This document shows, piece after piece, positions 16,637 to 25,377 of a stretch of 64,000 nt of DNA. The position numbers and the translations under genes are program-made. The DNA is from JAAUTT01 sp038213375 (GTDB lineage Bacteria; Bacteroidota; Bacteroidia; Bacteroidales; JAAUTT01), in assembly GCA_038213375.1 (NCBI GenBank), contig JBBQTB010000021.1:26665-90664 (forward strand). The letters are read 5' to 3'. The number at the start of each line of letters is the position of its first letter. The stretch's first letter is position 1. Under the pieces are notes generated by a model. The model did no database searches, was not told the origin of the DNA, and saw only the letters and a list, made by a program, of their open reading frames with translations.

Positions 16637-17305
16637 CTAAAATCTCATATCGTTTACTTCAGCTTTGGGATATTTTTTCGCGTCGAATGTAAACTCCGTT
16701 TCGTTTATTTCAGAGTTGGTTATAAAACTCGAAAATTCTAAAAGATACATAGTCCCATCCTTCTGAAATATTTTAAGGTCTAAAATTTGAAGATCTGATT
16801 TGACAATATGCATCCGGATACGGGAATATTTTGTTTTTAAATCAATTGGGTAAAGGTCAATTTCATAACATGGTGTTGAACCGAGTGTTGTTTCCTGAAT
16901 TAATTTTGATTTAAAATCTTTACTGTAAATTTTAAAGACATCATGAGGATTCGAAAAGAAAAAATCACCTTTGTCTTTTTTAGATGGTTCCGGTTTAGTG
17001 ATATTCACCTCATTTGCCCCTTTTAAATAGGTATACACTGCTTTTCCATCAAAAATAATATCGGTATTAGAAAGCGATAAATGGTATTTATCACCTTTTA
17101 TCTCAATTTTTCCAGTCTCATTTATTGTTTTGTCGTTTTGGAGATTGGATGTGCTGAATTTGAAATCGGCTTTGATAGTTTTATATCCATTGTTTTTTGT
17201 CGATGATTGTTCAAGTAGTTGTTTTGACCGATCATTTATTTGGGCATTCATGCAGAAAGAAACTGATGCAAGTAACAATAATACGATGGGTAATTTTTTA
17301 ATCAT
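16637..17305 (-). CDS. lolA: LolA-like outer-membrane lipoprotein carrier
   Basis: Periplasmic protein of 222 residues with a clear signal peptide (MIKKLPIVLLLLAS, cleavage near CMNAQ). The mature part shows the beta-strand-rich LolA pattern: IKADFKFSTSN, ETGKIEIKGDKYHLSL, ITKPEPSKK and SRIRMHIVKSDLQILDLKIF. LolA shuttles lipoproteins from the inner to the outer membrane. It sits directly downstream of ftsK on the same strand (82 bp), an arrangement also found in E. coli, which supports the call. Sequence identity to proteobacterial LolA is expected to be low, so the assignment rests on fold-level pattern and synteny. Confidence 0.8.
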   Translation of the reverse strand: MIKKLPIVLLLLASVSFCMNAQINDRSKQLLEQSSTKNNGYKTIKADFKFSTSNLQNDKTINETGKIEIKGDKYHLSLSNTDIIFDGKAVYTYLKGANEVNITKPEPSKKDKGDFFFSNPHDVFKIYSKDFKSKLIQETTLGSTPCYEIDLYPIDLKTKYSRIRMHIVKSDLQILDLKIFQKDGTMYLLEFSSFITNSEINETEFTFDAKKYPKAEVNDMRF

Positions 17306-17387
17306 TAGAGTTTATTTAAGTTAAATTTTTGTCTGTTAGCATCCATTTTAAGCTGGGTTTAATTATAATTGTAGTTTCTTGCAAACA

Positions 17388-19757
17388 CTAATTCGCAGAC
17401 CTCGAAAAGGTACTCAAATATTGTTCCAAAGATACTTCATCAACATACAATACTTGCCTTGCTTTACTACCTTCAAACGGTCCGACAATTCCTGCTGCTT
17501 CCAGTTGATCCATGATTCGCCCGGCACGATTATAACCAATGGAGAATTTTCGCTGTATCAGTGAGGTTGACCCTTGCTGGTGCATTACCATCATTCGGGC
17601 AGCATCTTCGAACAAATCATCTCGTTTGTTCAAATCCACATCATTTAAATCTGGTTTTCCATCCTCACTAACAAATTCAGGAAGCAACATAGCCGTTGGA
17701 TACCCTTGTTGCGATCCGATATGATTGGTAATTCTTTCTATTTCGGGAATATCGATAAATGCGCATTGTACACGAATCATATCGCTACCGGGTGCTATAA
17801 GTAAGTCCCCACGACCAATTAATTGATTAGCTCCGGGAGAATCGAGAATAGTGCGTGAATCTATCATGGAAGTTACTCTAAATGCTATTCGGGCAGGGAA
17901 GTTAGCTTTAATCACACCTGTGATGATATTTGTTGTTGGTCGTTGTGTTGCAATAATTAAGTGGATTCCTATCGCACGAGCTAATTGAGCCAAACGTGCA
18001 ATTGGGGTTTCCACTTCACGACCCGCTGTCATAATTAAGTCGGCAAATTCGTCGATAACTACCACAATATAAGGTAAAAACTTGTGACCTTCCTGAGGAT
18101 TCAGTTTTCTGGCGATGAAACGCTCGTTATACTCTTTAATATTTCGAACTTGGGCATGTTTTAGGAGCTCATACCGGTGATCCATTTCGATGGTTAACGA
18201 AATAAGTGTATGGATCACTTTTTGGGTATCGGTGATGATTGCCTCTTCGGAATCAGGGAGTTTTGCAAGAAAATGGCGTTCAATTTTTGAGTATAAAGTC
18301 AACTCTACTTTTTTTGGATCAACCAGCACAAATTTAAGTTGTGAAGGGTGTTTCTTATAAAGCAAAGAGGTGATGATGGCGTTCAATCCAACTGATTTAC
18401 CCTGCCCTGTTGCGCCTGCAACCAGCAAGTGAGGCATTTTGGCAAGATCAAACACAAAAGTCTCGTTTGAAATAGTTTTCCCAAGTGCGATTGCAAGTTC
18501 GAAAGTGTTTTCCTGAAATTTGCGGGATGATATAATCGATCTCATCGAGACGATTTCAGGCTTAAGGTTGGGTACTTCAATACCTATGGTGCCTTTACCT
18601 GGCATAGGAGCTATAATTCGAATACCAAGTGCTGAAAGGCTTAATGCAATATCATCTTCGAGGCTTTTAATTTTTGAAATGCGAACGCCTGGTGCCGGGA
18701 CAATTTCGTAAAGGGTAACTGTCGGGCCAATGGTGGCTTTTATTTTATCAATCTGGATCTTATAATTTCCAAGAGTTTCAACAATTTTATTTTTGTTATT
18801 TATAAGTTCCTCGTTACTTACTTCGGAATTGGTTGTTTTATGATCCTCCAAAAGTTCGATGGGAGGATAAACATATCGGGACAGATCCAGTTTAGGATCA
18901 TAATCACCCATGGGCATTTTTTCCGGTTCGGGTTTTTTTATCTCAGTGAATTTTTCTTCTATAACCGGCGGATGCTCAATAGTTAGTTCTACATCATCAT
19001 CAATGATTTGATCTCCTGGAAAGTTTTGTTTTTTAATAATTTTGAAATTGCTGTCTTCTTCAATATCTACCTCTGAATCTTCATCAGACTCGTTGTTCTC
19101 TGATTGGTTGGCAGTTGAAACAGCAGCAACCGATGTTTTTTGACCTAGTAATTTGGCCACCCAATTTGAAACTAACGATTTGAAGGAGGTGGCAGATCCC
19201 GGAATTGTAAAAAAGATAAATGTCATGGATACTAAAAGCAGTAAAAAAGCAGTACCTATTTTGCCCAAAACAGCATTTAACCAATTGGACACAAAAAAAC
19301 CATGACTTCCTCCAAGCCCACTGCCCAAATATCCCTGAGCATTGCCCAGAAAGAAACCGAGAATCAATGATAATAATAAAGAGCCAATGATAGTAGCATG
19401 AATCGTTTTACGCAAAGGCATCAGGCGGATACCAAGAAGCCGGAACCCTATGATGAAAAGAAGAAAAGGTATTCCAAAGGCAGCAATTCCTATTCCATCG
19501 GAGATGAAGAAAAGTGCAAGTTTTGCTCCTGTTTTTCCCGACCAGTTTTCAACTTGAACTGTTGAGCCTGATAAAACCTGACCCCATTCAAAACTGGAAT
19601 CAGTTTTCCATGTAAAAAAATACGAAATAAATGCCAGGGTGAGCAGTGCTGCAAAGAATATAATAAAAAGGCCGAGAATAATTCTGAATTTTTCGTCTTT
19701 TACAAATCCCAGGAACCCTTGTTTTTTTGCTTTTGGTTTAGTTTTTTTTTCCGACAT
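17388..19757 (-). CDS. ftsK: DNA translocase FtsK/SpoIIIE
   Basis: Chromosome-segregation DNA pump at the division septum, 789 residues. Four membrane helices occupy about 25-185, followed by an acidic linker (about 215-300), the alpha domain and the RecA-like beta domain with Walker A GATGQGKS near 445-452, Walker B IVVVIDEFADL, and the C-terminal winged-helix gamma domain (FEDAARMMVMHQQGS to RIMDQLEAAGIVG) that reads polar KOPS-like sequences. All elements are present and the length is normal for Bacteroidota. The gene is followed by lolA. The start ATG 19755-19757 precedes a Lys-rich tail, as usual. Confidence 0.96.
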   Translation of the reverse strand: MSEKKTKPKAKKQGFLGFVKDEKFRIILGLFIIFFAALLTLAFISYFFTWKTDSSFEWGQVLSGSTVQVENWSGKTGAKLALFFISDGIGIAAFGIPFLLFIIGFRLLGIRLMPLRKTIHATIIGSLLLSLILGFFLGNAQGYLGSGLGGSHGFFVSNWLNAVLGKIGTAFLLLLVSMTFIFFTIPGSATSFKSLVSNWVAKLLGQKTSVAAVSTANQSENNESDEDSEVDIEEDSNFKIIKKQNFPGDQIIDDDVELTIEHPPVIEEKFTEIKKPEPEKMPMGDYDPKLDLSRYVYPPIELLEDHKTTNSEVSNEELINNKNKIVETLGNYKIQIDKIKATIGPTVTLYEIVPAPGVRISKIKSLEDDIALSLSALGIRIIAPMPGKGTIGIEVPNLKPEIVSMRSIISSRKFQENTFELAIALGKTISNETFVFDLAKMPHLLVAGATGQGKSVGLNAIITSLLYKKHPSQLKFVLVDPKKVELTLYSKIERHFLAKLPDSEEAIITDTQKVIHTLISLTIEMDHRYELLKHAQVRNIKEYNERFIARKLNPQEGHKFLPYIVVVIDEFADLIMTAGREVETPIARLAQLARAIGIHLIIATQRPTTNIITGVIKANFPARIAFRVTSMIDSRTILDSPGANQLIGRGDLLIAPGSDMIRVQCAFIDIPEIERITNHIGSQQGYPTAMLLPEFVSEDGKPDLNDVDLNKRDDLFEDAARMMVMHQQGSTSLIQRKFSIGYNRAGRIMDQLEAAGIVGPFEGSKARQVLYVDEVSLEQYLSTFSRSAN

Positions 19758-19827
19758 CGGTCTGTTTTGAAATTATAACGTTATTTCTACAAAATTAGTT
19801 TTAACGTTGATATTTCAAAAAAGAGTT

Positions 19828-20556
19828 TTAAGGTAGAAGAGTAGTAATAATTTCTTCCATTTTGCTTTTAGTAATAAATTTGTAACCACTAGGTATTTTA
19901 AACTCGCTATCTGACATCTCTTTTCCCTCAATATTTTTTGCGACTAACCTCATATCGATATTTTTTAGTTGTATCATAAAATCCAATAATAAACCATCTA
20001 TTTTTTCGTATGGAGTATTTGTGTTTGGATTATGAAAACCGATATTTGAATAATACAGAATATTAAAGGTCTTAGTGGAATTTGTAATAGTTACATTTGC
20101 TTTTTGACATAACAGGCCTATTAAACGCATTGTATCCTTAACGGGGGTAATAGTGAATGATGAATTGGAAAAAAATAATGGAGCCTCGTTCAACTCTCCT
20201 TTATAAACATATTTTTTATCAAAAACTTTTATTAATGTAAGATGTTTTTTGCTCGAGAGGTCGTTGATATTTTTTATTGAGAATAGTCCAACACGATCTT
20301 CAATTTCAAAAGAAACAAAATGCGTGTTAAAGCGCAATTCCATCATTTTTGGCAGCAATTGTACCGGGAAGTTTCTTCCGGAATTGTTTGTGTAATTTAT
20401 ATTGTATTGAATGATACCTTCTTTGATATTATCGGTAAAAACTGAACTTTTGCACCCACTACAAATCATTCCTAACACTAGTAAACCATAAAATAAATAA
20501 TATGAAATGTGATTCACAAATGCCGGAATCGATCTGCTTTTAATAAAATTAGGCAT
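19828..20556 (-). CDS. Uncharacterised lipoprotein
   Basis: Protein of 242 residues with a hydrophobic segment (YYLFYGLLVLGMICSGC) that looks like a lipoprotein signal; the Cys would be near residue 35 and the n-region is long. The rest is predicted beta-rich, opening IKEGIIQYNINYTNN, and resembles the loosely defined DUF4412-like/GLPGLI-type periplasmic proteins that begin with a strand pair of this sort. No catalytic motif is seen. It lies 70 bp upstream of ftsK on the same strand and could be co-transcribed. Function is unknown. Confidence 0.6.
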   Translation of the reverse strand: MPNFIKSRSIPAFVNHISYYLFYGLLVLGMICSGCKSSVFTDNIKEGIIQYNINYTNNSGRNFPVQLLPKMMELRFNTHFVSFEIEDRVGLFSIKNINDLSSKKHLTLIKVFDKKYVYKGELNEAPLFFSNSSFTITPVKDTMRLIGLLCQKANVTITNSTKTFNILYYSNIGFHNPNTNTPYEKIDGLLLDFMIQLKNIDMRLVAKNIEGKEMSDSEFKIPSGYKFITKSKMEEIITTLLP

Positions 20557-20803
20557 AATTGTTTAGATTAATATTTTTTATCTGATTTTAGTAGTGTAGT
20601 TGCTATTTTACAATTTATTAGGTTTTTTGTGCCAATTAAAATTAGTAATTCTTACTAAATTCCATACGTAATACATTCAAATAAGTTATAATATATTTAC
20701 CAGACGATTGAAATTGTATTTAAAAGTACCTGTTTTACAATATAAATTTTTAGTTATTAGCTGTTATTTTATCTTCCTAGATTTGTTAAAAAAAATATAG
20801 TGT

Positions 20804-21802
20804 ATGAAAATAAATCTAAAAGGTCGAAACTACCTAAAACTGCTTGATTATACACCCGATGAAATTCTTTTTCTTTTAGAGTTATCTAAGGAATTAAAAT
20901 CAGCAAAACACAATTGCTGTGAGATACCCCGACTTATAAACAAGAATATTGCATTAATTTTCGAGAAAACATCCACGCGAACCAGATGTGCTTTTGAAGT
21001 TGCAGCTTTCGATCAGGGAGCTAAAGTCACATACCTTGGTCCATCAGGGAGCCAGATAGGTACAAAAGAATCAATAAAAGATACTGCAAGGGTTTTAGGA
21101 AGAATGTATGATGCCATCGAATATCGCGGATATGGTCAGAAAATTGTGGAAACCCTTGCTAAATATGCGGGAGTTCCTGTTTGGAACGGACTAACGGATG
21201 AATTTCATCCAACTCAAATTTTGGCTGATATGCTTACCATGATGGAACATTCCGGGAAACCTCTTTCACAAATTTCGTTTTGTTATTTGGGCGATGCCCG
21301 ATACAATATGGGGAACTCACTAATGGTAGGAGCTGCCAAAATGGGAATGGATTTTAGAATTGCTGCGCCATTGGCTTATCAGCCCCATAAGGATCTTGTG
21401 GATCAGTGTATTGCAATAGCCAAGGAGACTGGGGCGAAAATAACCATTACTGAACAAATTGAAAAGGGAGTTAGTGACGTTGATTTTTTGTATACCGACG
21501 TTTGGGTTTCAATGGGGGAATCCTCATCAGTATGGGAAGAACGAATAAAATCGCTAACACCATACCAGGTAAATGCCAGAGTTATTCAGTTAACTCAAAA
21601 TGAGAATGTGAAATTTATGCACTGCCTTCCAGCATACCACAATCGCGAAACCCAGATTGGAGAAGAGGTATATCAAAAATATGGTCTTGAAGGACTCGAA
21701 GTGACCGACGATGTTTTTGAATCGCTCGCGTCTATAGTCTTTGATCAGGCAGAAAACCGGCTTCATACTATTAAAGCGGTAATGGTGGCAACATTGGGGT
21801 AG
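20804..21802 (+). CDS. argF: Ornithine carbamoyltransferase
   Basis: Transfers the carbamoyl group of carbamoyl phosphate to L-ornithine to form citrulline. The 332 residues contain the carbamoyl-phosphate motif STRTR at 57-61, HPTQ at 135-138, the ornithine-loop segment DVWVSMGE and the catalytic HCLP at 273-276. The C-terminus (VFDQAENRLHTIKAVMVATL) closely resembles the E. coli ArgF/ArgI type. Many Bacteroidales instead use an N-succinylornithine carbamoyltransferase, so a classical enzyme here is of note. There are no other arg genes adjacent. An anabolic or catabolic role (arginine deiminase route) cannot be told from sequence alone; an ornithine aminotransferase lies about 4 kb away. 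Confidence 0.93.
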   Translation: MKINLKGRNYLKLLDYTPDEILFLLELSKELKSAKHNCCEIPRLINKNIALIFEKTSTRTRCAFEVAAFDQGAKVTYLGPSGSQIGTKESIKDTARVLGRMYDAIEYRGYGQKIVETLAKYAGVPVWNGLTDEFHPTQILADMLTMMEHSGKPLSQISFCYLGDARYNMGNSLMVGAAKMGMDFRIAAPLAYQPHKDLVDQCIAIAKETGAKITITEQIEKGVSDVDFLYTDVWVSMGESSSVWEERIKSLTPYQVNARVIQLTQNENVKFMHCLPAYHNRETQIGEEVYQKYGLEGLEVTDDVFESLASIVFDQAENRLHTIKAVMVATLG

Positions 21803-21909
21803 AGAGGATTAATTGGCAGAAAAGGGCTTAATATATTAATTTTTTTATATCTATTGTGAAAATTAATTTGTAACTTGTGGTACTGGTCTAATTCTTAATT
21901 TTTCAATTT

Positions 21910-22170
21910 ATGACAATCTACATTGGAAACATTCCCTACTCTATGCAAGAACAGAATTTGATTGATGTTTTTCAGGAGTTTGGCCCCGTGGAATCGGCTA
22001 AGGTAATCATCGACAAAAAAACCAAAAGATCTAAAGGGTATGGTTTTATTGAGATGAAGGATGAAAATGATGAACAGGCTGCTGTTGATGCTGTAAATGG
22101 ACAGGATTTAGGCGGCCGAAAAGTTAAAGTTAGCCGAGCCAACCCCAAAAAGGAAACGGTTCAACCTTGA
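21910..22170 (+). CDS. RNA-binding protein, single RRM domain
   Basis: Eighty-six residues forming one RNA recognition motif. RNP2 is IYIGNI at residues 3-8 and RNP1 is KGYGFIEM at about 41-48, with the aromatic residues that stack on RNA. A short basic tail (VSRANPKKE) follows. Small single-RRM proteins are widespread in Bacteroidota and Cyanobacteria and are thought to act as RNA chaperones or post-transcriptional regulators. The gene is alone, with its own flanking gaps of 107 and 200 bp. Confidence 0.92.
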   Translation: MTIYIGNIPYSMQEQNLIDVFQEFGPVESAKVIIDKKTKRSKGYGFIEMKDENDEQAAVDAVNGQDLGGRKVKVSRANPKKETVQP

Positions 22171-22184
22171 AAGATGTAAACTTG

Positions 22185-22220
22185 ATATGCAACGTTGCTT
22201 TATCAATCAGCGTTGTATAT
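22185..22220 (+). other. Stem-loop after the RRM gene
   Basis: ATATGCAACG (22185-22194) pairs with CGTTGTATAT (22211-22220) with one G-T pair around a 16-nt loop, just after the RRM stop. There is no T tract immediately after it, so it could be a weak terminator, an mRNA-stabilising hairpin or a protein-binding site. Confidence 0.35.
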
Positions 22221-22370
22221 TGATATGTCGTAAAAAAATTAACACTTTTAAGTATATTAGGAGTATTATATTCATTGTTTTGGTTCGGTTATAAGCAAAA
22301 CTAGATTTATCTTTGGAAAAATCCTTAGGATTAAATATCAAATTTCGATAATTCTATTTAAAATCATTTT

Positions 22371-23072
22371 ATGAAGCCAGTTTTTTTTGTTTTGATTTTC
22401 ATTACATGGTTAGTAGTTTCATGTAGCAATATTACCACTTCTTATGAGTATCCTAAGGATGAGAATCTTACTAACACAGTTGGGATGCCTAAAAAGAAAG
22501 GGTTGAGTTATTTTCCAACAAGTTGGTTTATCGATTCAACGATGCAAAATTCCTTGAACGGAGAAATTGATTCGGCCAACCTGAAACTATTTTCTAAGGC
22601 CTTGTTTAAAGTTGGAGAACCATTACTTTATAATTTTTATATTGGGAAACAGATTGTTCGGCTCACATGGATACGACCCAACCGGCCATTTTTGATTTTA
22701 AGCGTGGAGGATATTGAAAATAAATTGTATTTGAAAGAAAATGGGTTTGAATCAGTGGAAGAAAAAGTAAAAACTGCTCGCGGAAAAGATTCTATTATTA
22801 CAGAGAAACGAATATATCAGCGAAAACCTATTGATTATCAAAATATGGTAAAAATAAAGGAATTGGTGAAGAAGAATAAAATTAACGAGATGTCTCCAAC
22901 AATTTATCAGAGTGGTTGTATGGGGGCTAAATTTGTAATTGAATTTCACAACCCAACCAATTATCATCTGGTTTTTCGTTGCATTTCCAACGAAACAGAA
23001 GAGCCAACCTTTAGAGAGTTATGCGATTTAATTATTGATTTAAGTAAATTTAAAGATGAACCTCGTTATTAG
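22371..23072 (+). CDS. Uncharacterised lipoprotein
   Basis: Protein of 233 residues with a lipoprotein signal ending WLVVSC (Cys about residue 18). The mature part has no motif I recognise. It contains a charged central segment (KVKTARGKDSIITEKR) and an IYQSGCMGAKFVIEFHNP segment with a lone Cys. Predicted mixed alpha/beta. It stands between the RRM gene and a convergent M13 peptidase, separated from the latter by a 48-bp palindrome. Function is unknown. Confidence 0.6.
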   Translation: MKPVFFVLIFITWLVVSCSNITTSYEYPKDENLTNTVGMPKKKGLSYFPTSWFIDSTMQNSLNGEIDSANLKLFSKALFKVGEPLLYNFYIGKQIVRLTWIRPNRPFLILSVEDIENKLYLKENGFESVEEKVKTARGKDSIITEKRIYQRKPIDYQNMVKIKELVKKNKINEMSPTIYQSGCMGAKFVIEFHNPTNYHLVFRCISNETEEPTFRELCDLIIDLSKFKDEPRY

Positions 23073-23200
23073 ATAAAATCGTTGGTAATTAGTCTACTTA
23101 TTTGCCACCACACTGGTGCGCATTAAGCAATATAATCAGGCTTTGCCGGACAAAAATAAAATGTAACAGACGATAAAGTTTTTTACAAGGATATATTAAA

Positions 23201-23248
23201 TAATAGCCACGAATACACGAAGAATTCTTCGTGTATTCGTGGCTATTA
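23201..23248. repeat. Perfect 48-bp palindrome, AATAGCCACGAA family
   Basis: Every base from 23201 to 23248 is complementary to its mirror position; the centre is GAAGAATTCTTC. The outer arms carry TAATAGCCACGAATACAC and its complement. The same AATAGCCACGAA arms occur at 7777-7823. It lies between two convergent genes and could serve as a bidirectional terminator, but the sharing of arms suggests a dispersed repeat element. Confidence 0.9.
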
Positions 23249-23271
23249 TTTAATTCCGGCTTAATAATTTT

Positions 23272-25302
23272 TTACCAGATAATAGCTCTTTTGTCTTCAG
23301 CAAGATACATTGCATCGCCCGGTTTTATGCTGAAGGCTTTATGGAATTCGGACAAATTTGGTAATGGCCCGAGTACTCGAAAACGTCCCAATGAGTGAAC
23401 ATCTTCTTTTGTACGACGCAGGATTTCTTTGTCGGAAATGTGTTGCCCCCAAACATGTGCATAAGCCAGATAAAACCGTTGTTCAGGAGTAAAACCTTCT
23501 GTTTTAGCAGGAGCAGGGTTTTCTTTCAAAGCCTTTTGAAGTGCAGTATACGAAATATTTAAACCGCCAAGATCGGCAATATTTTCACCCAAAGTGAGTG
23601 CTCCATTAGCATGTGCTGTATCGAGTACCTCAAAATGATTGAATTGCTGTATTAAAATATTCGTGCGTTCGCCAAACTGTTTTGCATCTTCGGCTGTCCA
23701 CCAATCCACCAGATTTCCTTTGGCATCGTATTGGCGGCCCTGATCGTCGAAACCATGCGAAATTTCGTGTCCGATAACCACTCCAATAGCACCGTAGTTT
23801 ACAGCATCATCGGCTTCAGGGAAGAAGAATGGTGGTTGAAGAATTCCAGCTGGAAAGCATATTTCGTTATTGCTTGGGTTATAATAAGCATTAACTGTTT
23901 GGGGTGTCATGCCCCAAAGGGTTCGATCCACAGGTTTGTTTATCTGGCTAACATTAAAATCGAAATTAAATTTACGGCCTTTCAGTACATTTAAAACATA
24001 AGAATCATTATCAATCTGTAAATTAGAATAGTCGCGCCATTTGTCAGGGTATCCAATTTTAACAGAAATAGCTTTTAACTTCTCCTGAGCCTTAATTTTG
24101 GTTGAATCACCCATCCAAACCAAGCCATTGATTCGCTCACTAAGAGCAACCCGCAGGTTTTCAACCAGCTTAAGCATTCGTTCTTTGGATGATGCCGGAA
24201 AATATTTTTTAACATACAATTGTCCAAGTGCTTCTCCGATAGTACCGTTTGTGGTATTTAGTACCCGACGCCACCGTGGAAGAATTATTTTTTTGCCAGA
24301 CATAAATTTTCCATTAAACTCGAAATTTTGGTTGGTGAATTCCGAACTTAAATAGGGAGCCATATTGTCAATCAGTGTCCAGGTGAGGTAAGCTTTCCAA
24401 TCATCTAGTGAATTGTCTTTCAATATGGTATTCACTTCTTTAAAAAACTCAGGCTGACATACATTAATATCTCCCGGTATCGATAGTCCAACTGTGGAGA
24501 AATAAGCCGTCCAATCATAGTTTGGTGCAAGGGTTTGCACATCCACGAGTTTCATTTTATGATAATTGCTTTCAGGATCACGCAATTCCAAACGGGTTTT
24601 TGAGGCTTTGGCAAGTCGGGTTTCTAATAACATAATCTGTTTCGACCATGATTCAGCATCTTTTGTATAGCCAGCAAAACCAAGCATCTTAACAATATGC
24701 TTTACATATTCGGTTTGAATTTCTTTTGAATGAGGATCGGTTCCAACATAATAGTCACGGTCTCCCAGACCTAGACCGCCCTGAGCAAGCTGAGTAATCA
24801 CCATTTCACTATTTTTACTATCCGATTCTCCATAAAATGAGAACAAAGGATTAATGTCCATCGAATGGTAATAGGCAATAAGGCCTTGAATATCCTTTAT
24901 TGATGTAGCTTTCCGAATTTTTTCTAACTCAGGTTTTAAAGGATTGATACCTTCTTTTTCGATTTTCACGGTGTCCATGCCTGCAGCTACAAAATTTCCG
25001 ATTTTTTGAGCAATTGATCCAACATCATGCTGCTGTTTTGCAAGATCTTCAACCAATTCACGAACCTTTTTGTCGTTTTCTTCACCAAGTTTGTCAAATG
25101 AGCCATAACGGCTATATTCGGCAGGCATCGGATGGTTTTTAAGCCATCCACCGTTTGTATACATGTAAAAATCAGCTACCGGATTTATCGTTGTATCCAG
25201 ATTAGCCAGATCAAAGCCGGGTACTGAATTTTTTTTCTTTTCGGTACAACTAAAAAGAACAATTGCTGTGGCCATAAATGATGCGATGATTTTTTGATTC
25301 AT
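23272..25302 (-). CDS. M13-family (neprilysin/PepO-like) zinc metallopeptidase lipoprotein
   Basis: Exported oligopeptidase of 676 residues with a lipoprotein-type signal (TAIVLFSCTEKK, Cys about 19). The catalytic domain has the zinc motif HEISH at 512-516 followed by GFDDQG, and the third ligand Glu in GENIADLGG at about 573. NAYYNPSNNEICFPAGILQPPFF is the typical M13 S1' segment. The large N-terminal helical domain (PVADFYMYTNGGWLKN) is complete. The family cleaves peptides shorter than about 50 residues. It is followed on the opposite side by the palindrome and preceded by rocD on the same strand with a 75-bp gap. Confidence 0.93.
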   Translation of the reverse strand: MNQKIIASFMATAIVLFSCTEKKKNSVPGFDLANLDTTINPVADFYMYTNGGWLKNHPMPAEYSRYGSFDKLGEENDKKVRELVEDLAKQQHDVGSIAQKIGNFVAAGMDTVKIEKEGINPLKPELEKIRKATSIKDIQGLIAYYHSMDINPLFSFYGESDSKNSEMVITQLAQGGLGLGDRDYYVGTDPHSKEIQTEYVKHIVKMLGFAGYTKDAESWSKQIMLLETRLAKASKTRLELRDPESNYHKMKLVDVQTLAPNYDWTAYFSTVGLSIPGDINVCQPEFFKEVNTILKDNSLDDWKAYLTWTLIDNMAPYLSSEFTNQNFEFNGKFMSGKKIILPRWRRVLNTTNGTIGEALGQLYVKKYFPASSKERMLKLVENLRVALSERINGLVWMGDSTKIKAQEKLKAISVKIGYPDKWRDYSNLQIDNDSYVLNVLKGRKFNFDFNVSQINKPVDRTLWGMTPQTVNAYYNPSNNEICFPAGILQPPFFFPEADDAVNYGAIGVVIGHEISHGFDDQGRQYDAKGNLVDWWTAEDAKQFGERTNILIQQFNHFEVLDTAHANGALTLGENIADLGGLNISYTALQKALKENPAPAKTEGFTPEQRFYLAYAHVWGQHISDKEILRRTKEDVHSLGRFRVLGPLPNLSEFHKAFSIKPGDAMYLAEDKRAIIW

Positions 25303-25377
25303 ATTTTAAAAATTTAAAATTTAATTATTTCATAATTTTGGGATTTGAACCCACTAAATTTCTAATTTCTCTTTATA

